Assembly: GCA_014529385.2 (NCBI GenBank)
Contig: CM043951.1
Span: forward strand, 112,700,469-112,764,468
DNA: 64,000 nucleotides
Source of the DNA: Adiantum capillus-veneris
Lineage: Eukaryota > Streptophyta > Polypodiopsida > Polypodiales > Pteridaceae
Direction of reading: 5' to 3'
Shown: piece by piece, positions 63,086-64,000 of the stretch
How the letters are laid out: every line of letters begins with the position of its first letter
Position numbering within the stretch: position 1 is the stretch's first letter
Program-made: the position numbers and the translations under genes
Notes under the pieces: model-generated
What the model saw: the letters and a program-made list of their open reading frames with translations, nothing else
Told to the model about the DNA's origin: nothing
Database searches by the model: none

Positions 63086-64000
63086 ATGGCAAATAATTTA
63101 AAAGTTCAATGTGTTGGTGTCATAAATGCAGTTAGGATAAAGGCATTCAACACCGAGGTAGATGTGGACATCTTTGTCATGCCACACAAAGGGGAGGGCT
63201 ATCCTATCATTCTAGGGAGGCCTTGGCTTATGGCTATGAGAGCTAAGCAGGACTGGGACACCGGCATAATCCAGATGAAGGATGCAAAAGGGAGGCCAAT
63301 ACTTTACGACATGAAGATAGGTCAACAACGCGACATGGATCTAGAAACCTCCGAGGATGAGTTTTCTAGTGGTGAATCTTCAACCGCTTCAGAGGAGGAG
63401 TCAACAGTGAGTGAAGAAAGTGACAGTAGCATTGAGGTGATGGGGATCATTCTCAAGGACCCTAAGAAGATGGAGCAACCTGATGCCTCATCATCAAGCC
63501 AAGGGGAGACACCAGGTATACAACCTCTGGTAGAAGCAAGTAAGCTACATCAAATGCTCTCTAGTGAGTTGTGTGGGAAGGAGCGTGAAGATTATATTTT
63601 GATGCTTAGTAATTTTACCACATTTCTCATTGATGAATATGATAAAATCACTGGCATCACAGTAGTTCAACATCACATTAAGCTCAAGGAGGGAAGTAAA
63701 CCTATAGTGCAGAAGCTCAGGCGGCTAGGAGTAATTCAACAAGACGCCCTACTCAAAGAGGTGAGGAAATTGCTAGAAGCCGGTTTTATCTATCCTGTTG
63801 AAGACTCAGAGTGGGTTTCTCCAGTGGTAGTCACACCAAAGAAGAATGGTAAGTGGAGGGTTTGTGTTGATTACAAGCCTCTTAATGCAGCCACAAAGAG
63901 GGACCATTTTCCTCTTCCTTTTCAAGACAAAATACTCAATGAGGTAGCAGGACATGAGCGCTACACGGTATGTGATGGCTACTCAGGCTACTTCCAAATT
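63086..64000 (+). CDS. G2 protease C-half and reverse transcriptase N-half, open to the window edge
   Basis: 305 codons without a stop. KMANNLKVQCVGV and GEGYPIILGRPWLMAMRA complete the protease. An acidic Ser/Glu linker (63330-63470) follows, then VVQHHIKLKEGSKPIVQKLR, EDSEWVSPVVVTPKKNGKW, VDYKPLNAATKRDHFPLPFQ and the start of RT motif A (YTVCDGYSGYFQI). Where G1 has a TAA, this copy has CAA. Catalytic DD and later domains lie beyond 64000. Confidence 0.85.
   Translation, partial: MANNLKVQCVGVINAVRIKAFNTEVDVDIFVMPHKGEGYPIILGRPWLMAMRAKQDWDTGIIQMKDAKGRPILYDMKIGQQRDMDLETSEDEFSSGESSTASEEESTVSEESDSSIEVMGIILKDPKKMEQPDASSSSQGETPGIQPLVEASKLHQMLSSELCGKEREDYILMLSNFTTFLIDEYDKITGITVVQHHIKLKEGSKPIVQKLRRLGVIQQDALLKEVRKLLEAGFIYPVEDSEWVSPVVVTPKKNGKWRVCVDYKPLNAATKRDHFPLPFQDKILNEVAGHERYTVCDGYSGYFQI

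Larger units (their letters stand above)
58832..64000 (+). mobile_element. Gypsy-type element G2, related to G1, continues past the right edge
   Basis: LTR (58832-60724), non-Met primer site, three small ORFs, gag, D-G-G protease and RT in the order seen in G1. Coding similarity to G1 is strong (protease ILGRPWLM, RT KLRRLGVI..LLKEVRKLLEAGFIYPVE). The LTR shares short blocks with the G1 LTR, so these are sister families. The 3' half lies outside the window. Confidence 0.85.

Overview
This window looks like nuclear DNA of a land plant with a large, repeat-dense genome. Evidence: spliced genes with GT-AG introns, Ty3/Gypsy and Ty1/Copia LTR retrotransposons primed by initiator-Met-tRNA type sites (TGGTATCAGAGC), a LINE, CACTA-like domains, long CT/GA/CA microsatellites, and no bacterial operon structure. 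Some protein families (the E1 Gypsy element, the large cysteine-rich family called copies A and B below) remind me of seed-free plants such as ferns or mosses. That placement is recollection, not something I could test.

Layout. 1-3623: two convergent spliced genes, a Ulp1-type cysteine protease joined or adjacent to an FCP1-like HAD domain (+), and an unrecognised gene (-). 4130-6270: decayed LINE with a tetranucleotide tail. 6756-13802: complete but defective Gypsy element E1 on the minus strand, with ~1.2 kb LTRs and no integrase core. 14003-15520 (+) and 26435-20189 (-): two decayed copies, A and B, of an uncharacterised multi-domain family sharing one intron position. 16690-20030: minisatellite split by a deleted Copia element (C1) with a perfect 5-bp target duplication. 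21969-28556: three copies of a TTAA-flanked inverted-repeat DNA element (a fourth lies at 51239). One copy sits in a coding exon of B, one in the intron of B, one in a telomere-like array. 29672-31390: CACTA-associated coding remnant. 31457-58831: cluster of a chromovirus-type Gypsy family R, in which four gag copies alternate in orientation (+ - + -) and form two 2.7 kb palindromes that are inverted relative to each other. R sequences are hosts for a young short-LTR Copia element (C2, 32304-35987) and for a complete dual-RNase-H Gypsy element (G1, 44365-56061), itself carrying the fourth TTAA element. 58832-64000: a second, related dual-family element (G2) that runs off the right edge.

How the parts relate. 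Almost everything is transposon-derived, and the nesting gives a relative chronology: R before C2 and G1, G1 before TTAA copy 4; copy B before TTAA copies 1 and 2; minisatellite before C1. No element here is intact enough to be clearly autonomous, although the G1 integrase ORF and the C2 ORFs remain open. Many nonsense codons look like C-to-T changes (CAG/CAA to TAG/TAA, CGA to TGA), as expected for methylated, silenced plant repeats.

The most unusual items are the two-tier palindromic gag cluster, the A/B family with acidic motifs that could form a nuclease/transposase core, a family of 65-72 aa ORFs upstream of gag in G1 and G2, and the TTAA-duplicating inverted-repeat elements. All statements come from reading the sequence; no alignment or database search was run.
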